Position numbers and translations under genes: made by a program. Below are positions 1 through 7,291 of a stretch of DNA of 27,699 bases, in pieces. The notes beneath the pieces were generated by a model. It saw only the letters and a list, made by a program, of their open reading frames with translations, was not told the DNA's origin and did no database searches. Source of the DNA: Hungatella sp. UBA5385 (GTDB taxonomy: Bacteria; Bacillota; Clostridia; Lachnospirales; Lachnospiraceae); the NCBI GenBank assembly GCA_002409995.1, contig DHOR01000012.1:1-27699 (forward strand), read 5' to 3'. Each line of letters starts with the position of its first letter. The stretch's first letter is position 1.

Positions 1-123
1 CACGGAACCTAATGATTTGTAACATCTGTGGGCAGTGCCCTTTTTTTCGTGACTGTAGAAGCTTTCATAGATAGCAAGATACGTTCTGTTTTTTAACTTT
101 GTTTTTTTAAGAAAATATGCCAT
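1..123 (-). mobile_element. IS1634-like transposase, N-terminal part only (cut by window edge)
   Basis: The minus strand from 123 down to 1 encodes 41 residues beginning MAYFLKKTKLKNRTYLAIYE and continuing to ...KGTAHRCYKSLGSV without a stop. This N-terminus (MAYFLKKT..., YLxIYESFY, KGTAHxxYKxLGxV) is what I recognise from IS1634/IS4-superfamily transposases of clostridia. The start ATG is at 123-121, preceded by AGGAGG about 6 nt away. The gene leaves the window, so whether the element is intact cannot be judged. I could not define its terminal inverted repeat or target-site duplication. The family assignment rests on recognition of about 40 residues and is moderate. Confidence 0.65.
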
Positions 124-160
124 AAATCCACCTCCTGAATATAACACCACTAACACCATT

Positions 161-189
161 ATTATAACATATAAAAAGAAATTTTTCAA
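161..189 (-). promoter_or_regulatory. sigma-A promoter of the transposase gene
   Basis: Read on the minus strand: TTGAAA (189-184), a 17-nt spacer, and a perfect TATAAT (166-161). It lies about 40 nt upstream of the transposase start and faces it. Confidence 0.65.
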
Positions 190-203
190 GTGTTTTGAGC
201 AAT

Positions 204-225
204 AAAAAAAGCTTTATTTTAAAGC
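204..225 (-). terminator. Intrinsic terminator facing the transposase
   Basis: On the minus strand GCTTTA-AAA-TAAAGC forms a small hairpin followed by seven T. It sits just upstream of the transposase promoter, so it may shield the element from transcription entering from the right. Confidence 0.45.
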
Positions 226-313
226 CTTTACGGGGGTTTTGGGTTATATTATGTTACCAAAGATTCTGGTGCTAACTTCTAAAGACGGGATTGTTTTTTT
301 GTAATAATACCAA

Positions 314-341
314 TAGACAAAATTAATTCATCTGTTATACT
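314..341 (+). promoter_or_regulatory. sigma-A promoter of licT
   Basis: TAGACA (314-319), 16-nt spacer, TATACT (336-341). The predicted start near 348 gives a leader of about 145 nt before licT that contains the hairpin at 384-425. Confidence 0.6.
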
Positions 342-353
342 AACTATTGTAAA

Positions 354-425
354 CAAGGTGATACTCCTCGGAGGCGCTACTTGTAATAGCTTTAATCGGG
401 TGCTTATAGCAGCACCTTGCTATTA
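354..425 (+). promoter_or_regulatory. Structured licT leader with two alternative pairings
   Basis: TAATAGC (384-390) pairs with GCTATTA (419-425), and inside it GGTGCT (399-404) pairs with AGCACC (411-416), giving a long two-part hairpin. The 3' side also matches an upstream segment: CAAGGTG (354-360) is exactly complementary to CACCTTG (413-419), so the hairpin could be replaced by a competing structure. This is the logic of an antiterminator or attenuator in front of a BglG/LicT-type gene, but there is no clear U-run right after the hairpin and no good match to the LicT target motif. The regulatory role is inference. Confidence 0.4.
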
Positions 426-492
426 TTATGTGCGAATTCTGAGGTTATTTTTTTGCCTTATTTTATGTATTTTGTTATGAAAGGAGTCAGTA

Positions 493-1317
493 ATGAAAAT
501 TATCAGAAAAATCAACACCAGTGCAGCTCTGGCTCTTGATTCTGCCGGGCGTGAGGTAGTAGTGTTGGGAAAAGGAATTGGTTTTCCGCCGGTACCTTAT
601 GAACTCACTGACCTCTCTAAGGTAGACCGTACCTTTTATGATATTGACTCCAAGTATTTTGGAATGATTGCCGATCTGCCACAGCCAATTCTTTTGGCCA
701 GTGCTGATATTTCAGAACTTGCTGAAATTGAGCTGAATTGCCAGCTAAACTCCAACCTTCCTTTGACATTAGCTGATCACTTAAGTTTTGCAGCGGAACG
801 TTTGAAGAACGGGATTGACTTAACTGCACCAATTGCATATGATATCCGGCACCTGTATCCGAAGGAGTATGAATTAGGAAGACAGGCTTTGGCAGTTCTC
901 GAAAAACAGACCGGCATTGCTCTGCCTGAGCATGAAGCAGTCAGTATTGCGCTGCATCTTATCAATGCCGAAACGGAGAATGGCGACCTGCATAATTTTA
1001 TGACAATGATGCAGATTATAGATGAGACCGATAATATAATTGAAACTACTTTAGGCTTCAAGCTGGATAAAGAAAGCTACAGCTACAGCCGTTTTGCTAC
1101 ACATATGCGTTATCTGATCCAGCGCCTGCAGGCCAATACCCAGATACATAATCAGGTCAATACCATGCTGCGGACGTTGATGCGGGAACACCCTGAGGTA
1201 TATGCCTGTACATTTAAGATAACCGAGTATTTTAAGTCTGCATGGGACTGGGAATGTAATGATGATGAAATCGTCTATCTGATGCTGCATATCCACCGTG
1301 TCAAAGATAGAACTTAA
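493..1317 (+). CDS. licT: BglG/LicT-family transcriptional antiterminator
   Basis: A 274-aa RNA-binding antiterminator of the BglG/SacY family, of usual length. Residues 1-55 are the CAT RNA-binding domain (MKIIRKINTSAALALDSAGREVVVLGKGIGF pattern). PRD1 (about 65-170) carries conserved His96 (in ADHL) and His155 (in ALHLINAE). PRD2 (about 171-274) carries His204 (in ATHMRYL) and His266 (in MLHIHRV). These four histidines match the phosphorylation sites of LicT: phosphorylation by the cognate EII inactivates via PRD1, and HPr activates via PRD2. The start has AAGGAG 8 nt upstream. It precedes the PTS permease and phospho-beta-glucosidase, as usual for a bgl locus. A strong terminator lies between this gene and the PTS gene, the expected target region, though I did not find a convincing RAT sequence there. 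Confidence 0.92.
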   Translation: MKIIRKINTSAALALDSAGREVVVLGKGIGFPPVPYELTDLSKVDRTFYDIDSKYFGMIADLPQPILLASADISELAEIELNCQLNSNLPLTLADHLSFAAERLKNGIDLTAPIAYDIRHLYPKEYELGRQALAVLEKQTGIALPEHEAVSIALHLINAETENGDLHNFMTMMQIIDETDNIIETTLGFKLDKESYSYSRFATHMRYLIQRLQANTQIHNQVNTMLRTLMREHPEVYACTFKITEYFKSAWDWECNDDEIVYLMLHIHRVKDRT

Positions 1318-1360
1318 TCATATCCGTAAACCGGAGCGACAGCCCATTTAAGGGCGCGAT

Positions 1361-1419
1361 ATCCAGGGCGGATCGAATGTTGGGAATTTTATGCCCATTC
1401 GGTCCATCCTGGATTTTTT
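1361..1419 (+). terminator. Strong terminator between licT and the PTS gene
   Basis: ATCCAGG (1361-1367) pairs with CCTGGAT (1408-1414); inside, GGATCGAATG pairs with CATTCGGTCC; six T follow (1414-1419). Its place between antiterminator and permease suggests it is the site where LicT-dependent antitermination allows bgl expression. Confidence 0.8.
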
Positions 1420-1575
1420 AATTGATAGGAAAGTGTACTATCAATTAAAAACGCTCCGCTATGGATGCGCACTCCGTGCTAAGGTAATATGGTTGATAAA
1501 TCAACCGCGCTCTGGCGCGTGAGTCTGTAAAGCAGACTCTAATTTAATCATATAGAATGTAATTTCCGGCAAGGG
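1414..1575. repeat. Cluster of consecutive hairpins in the licT-PTS gap
   Basis: Downstream of the terminator come, in order: an inverted repeat AATTGATAG (1420-1428)/CTATCAATT (1438-1446) flanked by T6 and A4; GGTTGAT/ATCAACC (1491-1506); CGCGC/GCGCG (1506-1519); GAGTCTG/CAGACTC (1521-1539); then GGCAAGGGCCCGCC (about 1569-1582). The rest of the 307-nt gap holds no coding region. It may be a structured leader or a MITE/REP-like intergenic repeat. I recognise the style from Lachnospiraceae intergenic regions but cannot name a family. Confidence 0.5.
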
Positions 1576-1624
1576 CCCGCCGAGAATACAGATAAATTAA
1601 AAGAAACAGGGAGGTTTCTACACC

Positions 1625-3694
1625 ATGGATGAAAAACAGTTATTAAAGCTTATATCACCATTCATAGGCGGACAGGATAATGTCAGCCGCATTGAATACC
1701 ATACTGACAAATTCTATGTTACTGTCAAAGATGCCGGTGTAGTAAATCTTGAAGCACTGCATACTCTTGAAGGCGTAGCTTCGGCAGAACTTAACCGCAG
1801 CCGCATAGTCCTTCATTTACAGGGCAGCACCCAAAAGGAGAATTTGAATATGGCAAAGAAAAGGCTAAACTACAATGAAGTAGCTAAAAATATCATCGCC
1901 AATATTGGTGGTAAGGATAATATAAACGGTGTTCGTCACTGTATCACCCGTGTCCGTTTTAAACTGAAAGATGAAAGCAAAGCCAATGATGAGATTGTTA
2001 AAAATCTGGAAGGAGTAGTTTCCGTCGTTCATGGAGGCGGCGAATACATGGTGGTAATAGGTGATGCCGTTGTTGACGTCTACAATGCCGTCTGCGAACA
2101 GCTGGGTACCGCTCTCAGCAGCTCTGCAAGCAGCAGTTCCGGTACTGATAAAAAGGGAAATCCGGCCATGAGAGTGTTAAACACTGTTGTGTCAGCAGTT
2201 GGCCCTTGTCTGAATTTGTTATGTGCCGGCGGTATTTTAAAAGGATTACTGACCATTTTACAAATGACCGGACTGATTCTGCCAGGCAGCGGTATGGATT
2301 TGTTAATTAACGCCTCCGGTGATGCTATTTTCTACTTCCTGCCCGTTTTTCTGGGCATGAACCTGGCAAAACATCTGAAGGGAGATCCCTACTTGGGAGC
2401 TATTATCGGTGCAATTTTGTGCTACCCTTCAATTAATGGTGTAGATTTGGCAATTCTTGGTCATACCTTTAACGCCACTTATACCAGCTCATTTTTGCCG
2501 GTAATTGCCGTGACAGCAGCAGCTGTTCCATTGGCAAGCTGGTTAAAAAGGATTATTCCCCGATCTGTTTCCAACTTTTTGGCACCGGTTATTACACTAT
2601 TGATTGTTATTCCTTTTGGATTTACCATTATTGGGCCAATCGTCAGCGGAGTTGGGAATATGGTTAATACCGGAATCACCTTTTTATTAAATACGGTTCC
2701 TCTGATTGCAGGCATTGTTTTTTCCGCCACTTATCAGATTATGATTTTATTTGGAATTCACAGCGCACTCACTTCCTTCTCCTTTATCAGCTTACTGGAA
2801 GGAAATCCTGACTCGGTTATGGCAATGGGATGTCTGGTATGTTTTGCACAGATTGGTGTTGTGCTTGGCATGTATTTCAAAACCAGAGATAAAAATCTAA
2901 AATCCGTTGCACTTCCGGCATTTATTTCCGGTATATTTGGTATCACCGAACCGGCCATTTATGGCGTAACACTGCCCCGAATCAAAATGTTTGTACTTTC
3001 CTGCATCGGAGCCGCCGTCACCGGCGCCATTGTAATGCTAACTGGAGTGAAAATGTATACCTTCACCGGTTTAGGTGTATTTTCCCTTTTGGGAATGATT
3101 GATGCAGAGCATACCAATATTTTGTTCCCGATTTTAGCTGCTGTGGTTCCTTTTGTCATTTCCTTTATCATTGCTTTCGTTCTGTATAAGGATGACAAAG
3201 ATGCAACCGCGGAAGTAGATGGGATGGTTCCTGAAACCAAGGAGACTACAACCAAACATATGGGCAGGGTTGAAATTAAAGCACCCCTGTCAGGCAAGGT
3301 TATACCGTTGACAGAAGTGCCAGACCCTACTTTTTCCTCAGGAATGCTGGGCAGCGGCTTTGCAGTGGAACCTTCTGAAGGCAAGGTTTATGCTCCGTTT
3401 GATGGTGTGTGTACCACAATATTTGAAACGCTGCATGCCATGGGCTTACAGTCAGAGGATGGGATAGAATTGTTGATCCATGTGGGCCTTGAAACCGTAT
3501 CTTTGAATGGTAAGCCATTTCGGGCTCATATCAAAAGCGGAGAGCCCATTAAGAAAGGCCAGCTGCTGCTGGAGTTTGATATTGATGCCATTAAAGCGGC
3601 TGGATATACGGCAATTACTCCTGTGGTAGTCGTGAACCAGGATGGTTCCAAAGAGATAACTGTAGAAAACGATAAGATTATTGTTGTTGTATAA
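1625..3694 (+). CDS. bglF: Beta-glucoside PTS permease, EIIBCA with extra N-terminal EIIB-like domain
   Basis: A 689-aa phosphotransferase permease that would import and phosphorylate beta-glucosides. Residues 84-160 are EIIB with the phosphocysteine Cys106 in NGVRHCITRVRF. About 180-520 is EIIC, hydrophobic, with GITEPAIYGVTLP at 439-451. About 545-689 is EIIA of the glucose type with His604 (ETLHAMGL) and active-site His619 (LIHVGLETV). The usual EIIBCA is near 610-630 aa. Here residues 1-70 form an additional EIIB-like unit (LLKLISPFIGGQDNVSRIEY...) in which the cysteine position is not Cys. The ATG at 1625 has GGGAGG 9 nt upstream; a second in-frame ATG at 1850 also has a strong RBS and would give a 614-aa canonical protein. 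The gene is 18 nt before the phospho-beta-glucosidase. Substrate class is inferred from the neighbours. Confidence 0.92.
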   Translation: MDEKQLLKLISPFIGGQDNVSRIEYHTDKFYVTVKDAGVVNLEALHTLEGVASAELNRSRIVLHLQGSTQKENLNMAKKRLNYNEVAKNIIANIGGKDNINGVRHCITRVRFKLKDESKANDEIVKNLEGVVSVVHGGGEYMVVIGDAVVDVYNAVCEQLGTALSSSASSSSGTDKKGNPAMRVLNTVVSAVGPCLNLLCAGGILKGLLTILQMTGLILPGSGMDLLINASGDAIFYFLPVFLGMNLAKHLKGDPYLGAIIGAILCYPSINGVDLAILGHTFNATYTSSFLPVIAVTAAAVPLASWLKRIIPRSVSNFLAPVITLLIVIPFGFTIIGPIVSGVGNMVNTGITFLLNTVPLIAGIVFSATYQIMILFGIHSALTSFSFISLLEGNPDSVMAMGCLVCFAQIGVVLGMYFKTRDKNLKSVALPAFISGIFGITEPAIYGVTLPRIKMFVLSCIGAAVTGAIVMLTGVKMYTFTGLGVFSLLGMIDAEHTNILFPILAAVVPFVISFIIAFVLYKDDKDATAEVDGMVPETKETTTKHMGRVEIKAPLSGKVIPLTEVPDPTFSSGMLGSGFAVEPSEGKVYAPFDGVCTTIFETLHAMGLQSEDGIELLIHVGLETVSLNGKPFRAHIKSGEPIKKGQLLLEFDIDAIKAAGYTAITPVVVVNQDGSKEITVENDKIIVVV
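1835..1852 (+). promoter_or_regulatory. Internal RBS and start codon inside the PTS gene
   Basis: AAGGAG (1835-1840) stands 9 nt before an in-frame ATG (1850-1852, Met76). Translation from here gives MAKKRLNYNEVAKNI..., the standard start of an EIIBCA permease. Either a second translation start or the relic of a once separate upstream small gene. Confidence 0.55.
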
Positions 3695-3712
3695 ATACGA
3701 GGAGGTATTATA

Positions 3713-5149
3713 ATGAAATTTCCCGATAATTTTCTCTGGGGAGGCGCTGTTGCCGCCAACCAGTGTGAGGGCGCATGGAACGTGGACGGAAAAGGTATCT
3801 CTGTCCCTGATATTATTACCGGGGGAAGCCATATGGTTCCCCGGCGGATTGAACCGGCTTTGACTTCAGACTATCTATATCCCTCTCATGAGGCAATTGA
3901 CTTTTACCATCGTTATGAAGAGGATATTGCACTATTTGCAGAAATGGGATTTAAGGTGTTCCGCACAAGTATAAACTGGACACGTATTTTCCCCACAGGT
4001 GAAGAAGCGGAACCAAATGAAAAAGGTTTAATCTTTTATGATAAAGTTTTTGACTGCTGTAAAGAATATGGGATTGAGCCGCTGGTTACAATCAGCCATT
4101 ATGAGCTGCCCTATGAGTTAGTGGAAAAGTACAACGGCTGGACGGACCGCCGCCTGATTGATCTTTTCATGAAATACTGTAAAGTCATATTTGAACGTTA
4201 TAAGGACAAGGTGAAATACTGGCTGACTTTCAATGAAATTAACGCCGGTACACTGTATACAGGAACCATGTCTACAACCAATAACTTCCAGGGATTTAAA
4301 GGCTCTCTGTCCGATTTGCCGGATCGTCCTCAGGAGCGCTATCAGGCTCTGCATCATCAGTTTGTTGCCAGTGCCCAGGTTGTTCAGTATGCCCATGAAA
4401 ATTATCCTGATTTTCAGATGGGCTGTATGATTGGTTACCTGGGGTATTATCCTTATACCTGTAATCCGGACGATGCGCTGGCAGCACTAAAACAAAACCA
4501 GATGGTGAATTGGTTCTGCTCTGATGTCCAGGTGCGCGGTAAATATCCAAGCTATTCCAACCGCTATTTTAAAGAAAATGGCATCAGCATACAAATGGAA
4601 CCTGGAGATTTGGATACAATTGCCGGCGGAACTGTGGATTTCTATACTTTTAGTTATTACATGACGTTCTGCCTTTCTACTGATCCAAACGTTGAAATAA
4701 CTCCCGGAAATCTGCTGGGCGGGGCGAAAAATCCCTACCTGGAAGCTTCTGACTGGGGCTGGCAGATTGATCCCAAGGGCCTGCGTTGGTCTCTCAATGA
4801 GATCTATGATCGCTATCAGATTCCATTGATGGTAGTGGAAAATGGTCTGGGTGCCTATGATAAGAAATCTGAGGACGGCAAAATTCATGATGATTACCGG
4901 ATTGAATATATGCGTCAGCATATCGAACAGATGGCTGAAGCCATTGCCGACGGCGTTGATCTGATCGGTTATACCCCATGGGGCTGTATTGATCTGGTTT
5001 CGCTTTCAACTGGTGAGATGGCAAAACGCTATGGCATGATCTATGTGAATAAATTTGATGATGGGACCGGTGATTTGAGCCGTGAACGAAAGGACAGCTT
5101 TTTCTGGTATCAGAAAGTGATTGCTTCAAATGGAGAGATTTTGGAGTAA
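3713..5149 (+). CDS. bglA: 6-phospho-beta-glucosidase, GH1
   Basis: A 478-aa GH1 enzyme that hydrolyses phosphorylated beta-glucosides delivered by the PTS to glucose 6-phosphate plus aglycone or glucose, in the cytoplasm. The N-terminal GH1 signature FLWGGAVAANQCEGAW is at residues 7-22. The acid/base is Glu175 in LTFNEIN and the nucleophile is Glu376 in VVENGLG. The loop LSTGEMAKRYG (431-441), with Ser432, Lys438 and Tyr440, is the phosphate-binding signature that separates 6-phospho-enzymes from plain beta-glucosidases. The start has GAGGAGG about 7 nt upstream and lies 18 nt after the PTS gene, so the two are surely co-transcribed. Length is typical. The exact sugar (cellobiose, salicin, arbutin) cannot be read from sequence. 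Confidence 0.95.
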   Translation: MKFPDNFLWGGAVAANQCEGAWNVDGKGISVPDIITGGSHMVPRRIEPALTSDYLYPSHEAIDFYHRYEEDIALFAEMGFKVFRTSINWTRIFPTGEEAEPNEKGLIFYDKVFDCCKEYGIEPLVTISHYELPYELVEKYNGWTDRRLIDLFMKYCKVIFERYKDKVKYWLTFNEINAGTLYTGTMSTTNNFQGFKGSLSDLPDRPQERYQALHHQFVASAQVVQYAHENYPDFQMGCMIGYLGYYPYTCNPDDALAALKQNQMVNWFCSDVQVRGKYPSYSNRYFKENGISIQMEPGDLDTIAGGTVDFYTFSYYMTFCLSTDPNVEITPGNLLGGAKNPYLEASDWGWQIDPKGLRWSLNEIYDRYQIPLMVVENGLGAYDKKSEDGKIHDDYRIEYMRQHIEQMAEAIADGVDLIGYTPWGCIDLVSLSTGEMAKRYGMIYVNKFDDGTGDLSRERKDSFFWYQKVIASNGEILE

Positions 5150-5222
5150 TAAACTACTTACTCATAATAATCTGAGGGGACGATTGTGAATAAGAATAAA
5201 TGACATAGGGGAGCGTCAATAA

Positions 5223-7214
5223 ATGAAGAAGAATATAAACAAAGTTATCCTTTTACTGGGCTGTACCATATTTTTAGCTTCCAGTATTGTCGGATGCAAG
5301 TCAAAATCCAACAATACCGGTGCGACGAAGCAGGTACAACCGGAAACAAATACAGAGGCACTGGTCTCAGAGATAACTGAAAATGAAGGGGAATTTAGTA
5401 GTATAGAATTAGTCAGTGAAAGCATGGAATGGAAATATTTAGATGACTTAGTCAGTGACCCAAATTCTGGCACTTGGTATGAGGGCTGGAACAAGCGTAA
5501 TGGCTGGGCGTATCCCATTGGCTGGCTCGATTGGGGAACTCAAGATATGTTATTTGATGACGTGGATTGGCCAACTGCTGTCGGAACCGTTTTTTCAACG
5601 GAACCATCAGATGCCAATGCTGCAACCCTAACAAAACGCAAAGACGGTACTGCCGGACCGACTTATTTTTTCCGGCATACCTTTGAACTGGAAAGTCCAG
5701 AGGATGTAAAAGCGATATCTGGAACCGTGCGCTATAACGATGCCGTGATCATATACTTAAACGGTAAGCCGGTTGAATCTTTATTTAATATTCCCATATC
5801 CAACTACTCCGAAAACCTGCAGTATGGAGCGACACAAAAGGTAACTGAACCTTATGTGGAAGAAAACTTTGTGATTGAAGATGTCTCCAGCCTGATGGAC
5901 GGATGGGAAGGCAGACACACCATTGCCGTGGAGCTGCACTGTTCAGAAGAGGGAGATGGTGATTCCTACTTTGAATTAGTATCCTTGAGTCTTAATCCAC
6001 CAAAAGACATTCTTCCAGAGACTCAGGCAGTGAAAAACATTGCCGTCAGTGTAGGCGCAGATGAAACAAGCTTAAACTTTGCCTGGTTTGCTTTGTCAGA
6101 CCAGCCCGGGGTAATACAGATTGCCAAAGGTACAGATACGGCTGCCGCCTTCCCGCAAGCGGATGCAGACGTTGTGTCTTCCTCACAGGCAGTGGAAACC
6201 TATACCAAGTTTTACGATAAGCAGTATTATTCCAATAAGGCGGTAGTTGAGGGCCTGGAACCCGGAGAAAGCTACATATACCGAGTTGGCGGACAGGAAA
6301 ACTGGTCTCCCACTTACCAAATTAATACCGTCGATATCAACGGCGGTCATGAGGTTATCTTCTTATCGGATGCACAAATTGGAACTGGAACCATTCCAAC
6401 CGACCGGTTTGGCTGGAAGGATACCCTGGATAAAGCATTTAATTTGTACCCGAATGTGAGTTTTATTGCCAATACCGGTGATTTTGTAGATGTGGCAACG
6501 AAAGAAAATGAGTATGATGCCTATTTTGCGCCGGAGAAACTGATGAGCTATCCAACCGCAAGTGCTGTTGGGAACCATGACATTGCCGTAAATTATAAAA
6601 ACCACTTCAATGAACCGAATGCTTCTGCTCTGGGTGCAAGTGATGCCAACAGTGATTACTATTTCACCTATGGAAATGTTCTTTATATGGTGCTGAATAC
6701 CAGCAATATCAATCATTCAGAGCATATCCAATTTATGAGGGAGACAGTTGACGCCACCTCCAATACAGACTTTGATTGGAAGGTAGTCATGTTCCATCAG
6801 TCCATTTATGCATCAGGTAAGCAGTCAAAGAGCCAGGATGTACCATTGCGGAGAGAGGCGTTCGTACCGGTATTTGATGAACTGGGAGTCGATATTGTGC
6901 TGATGGGACATGACCATTGTTATGCCCGTACCTGGCAAATGAAAAACTTTGAGCCGGTGGAGGATGTATCCTATGATAGTGATGGCGCAATCCTGAATCC
7001 AGAAGGAACCTTGTATTTGACAATGGCTTCGGCAAGCGGAAGTAAGTATTATGATTTGGAGCAGGAATATGATTATCTTGCTTTCAGGGCGCAATTTTAT
7101 GTGCCGACATTTTCGCACTTATCATTTACAAAAGATACCTTTACCATGAATGCATACCGTACAGATACGATGGAAATTATCGATAACTATACGATAAGAA
7201 AAACAGCTCAATAA
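5223..7214 (+). CDS. Lipoprotein metallophosphoesterase, purple acid phosphatase-like
   Basis: A 663-aa exported protein. Residues 1-24 are a signal peptide ending in lipobox IVGC, so Cys25 is probably lipidated. A low-complexity linker (26-60) follows, then an unrecognised Trp-rich beta domain (about 65-260), a fibronectin-III-like domain as in purple acid phosphatases (about 270-370), and a calcineurin-like phosphoesterase core (about 375-600). Core motifs are LSDAQ (Asp383; usual DxH or GDxG, here Gln at the third place), TGDFVD (Asp420, Asp423), GNHD (450-453), MFHQS (His525) and GHDH (562-565). It probably removes phosphate from organic esters outside the cell. RBS GGGGAG precedes the ATG. 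It lies 73 nt after bglA on the same strand without an intervening terminator, so it may be read with the bgl genes. The substrate is unknown. Confidence 0.85.
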   Translation: MKKNINKVILLLGCTIFLASSIVGCKSKSNNTGATKQVQPETNTEALVSEITENEGEFSSIELVSESMEWKYLDDLVSDPNSGTWYEGWNKRNGWAYPIGWLDWGTQDMLFDDVDWPTAVGTVFSTEPSDANAATLTKRKDGTAGPTYFFRHTFELESPEDVKAISGTVRYNDAVIIYLNGKPVESLFNIPISNYSENLQYGATQKVTEPYVEENFVIEDVSSLMDGWEGRHTIAVELHCSEEGDGDSYFELVSLSLNPPKDILPETQAVKNIAVSVGADETSLNFAWFALSDQPGVIQIAKGTDTAAAFPQADADVVSSSQAVETYTKFYDKQYYSNKAVVEGLEPGESYIYRVGGQENWSPTYQINTVDINGGHEVIFLSDAQIGTGTIPTDRFGWKDTLDKAFNLYPNVSFIANTGDFVDVATKENEYDAYFAPEKLMSYPTASAVGNHDIAVNYKNHFNEPNASALGASDANSDYYFTYGNVLYMVLNTSNINHSEHIQFMRETVDATSNTDFDWKVVMFHQSIYASGKQSKSQDVPLRREAFVPVFDELGVDIVLMGHDHCYARTWQMKNFEPVEDVSYDSDGAILNPEGTLYLTMASASGSKYYDLEQEYDYLAFRAQFYVPTFSHLSFTKDTFTMNAYRTDTMEIIDNYTIRKTAQ

Positions 7215-7218
7215 AAAA

Positions 7219-7256
7219 CGCCGCATTATTCCATCGATTCCAGGGATAATGCGGCG
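7219..7256. terminator. Terminator after the metallophosphoesterase
   Basis: CGCCGCATTAT (7219-7229) pairs with ATAATGCGGCG (7246-7256). The plus-strand tail is only moderately T-rich (CACTTTATTT); the opposite side has six A, so it would be at least as good on the minus strand. Confidence 0.65.
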
Positions 7257-7291
7257 GTCACTTTATTTAGCATGGGAGATAGGAGATAGGA

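Larger units (their letters stand above)
124..492. other. Intergenic region between transposase and licT
   Basis: No protein-coding gene seen. It holds the transposase promoter and minus-strand terminator (161-225), an AT-rich stretch at 226-313 where the insertion-element end may lie but which I could not delimit, the licT promoter (314-341) and a structured leader (354-425). Confidence 0.6.

Noticed and set aside
286..323. Possible ribonucleic antiterminator (RAT) for LicT, from GGGATTGT... to ...AGACAAAA
   Set aside because: Only the GGATTGT and GACAAAA ends match; the ACTG/CAG core pairing is missing, and the segment overlaps the -35 box, so most of it would not be transcribed from the promoter I see.
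1414..1582. CRISPR-like array in the hairpin-rich gap
   Set aside because: The hairpins differ from each other in sequence and spacing; there is no repeated unit and no cas gene.
2479..3384. Minus-strand open frames opposite the PTS gene
   Set aside because: They are antisense shadows of a highly conserved permease, without RBS or recognisable protein features.
5183..5202. Tiny leader peptide (GTG start, five codons) before the metallophosphoesterase gene
   Set aside because: An RBS-like GAGGGG precedes it, but five codons without a special composition are not distinguishable from chance.
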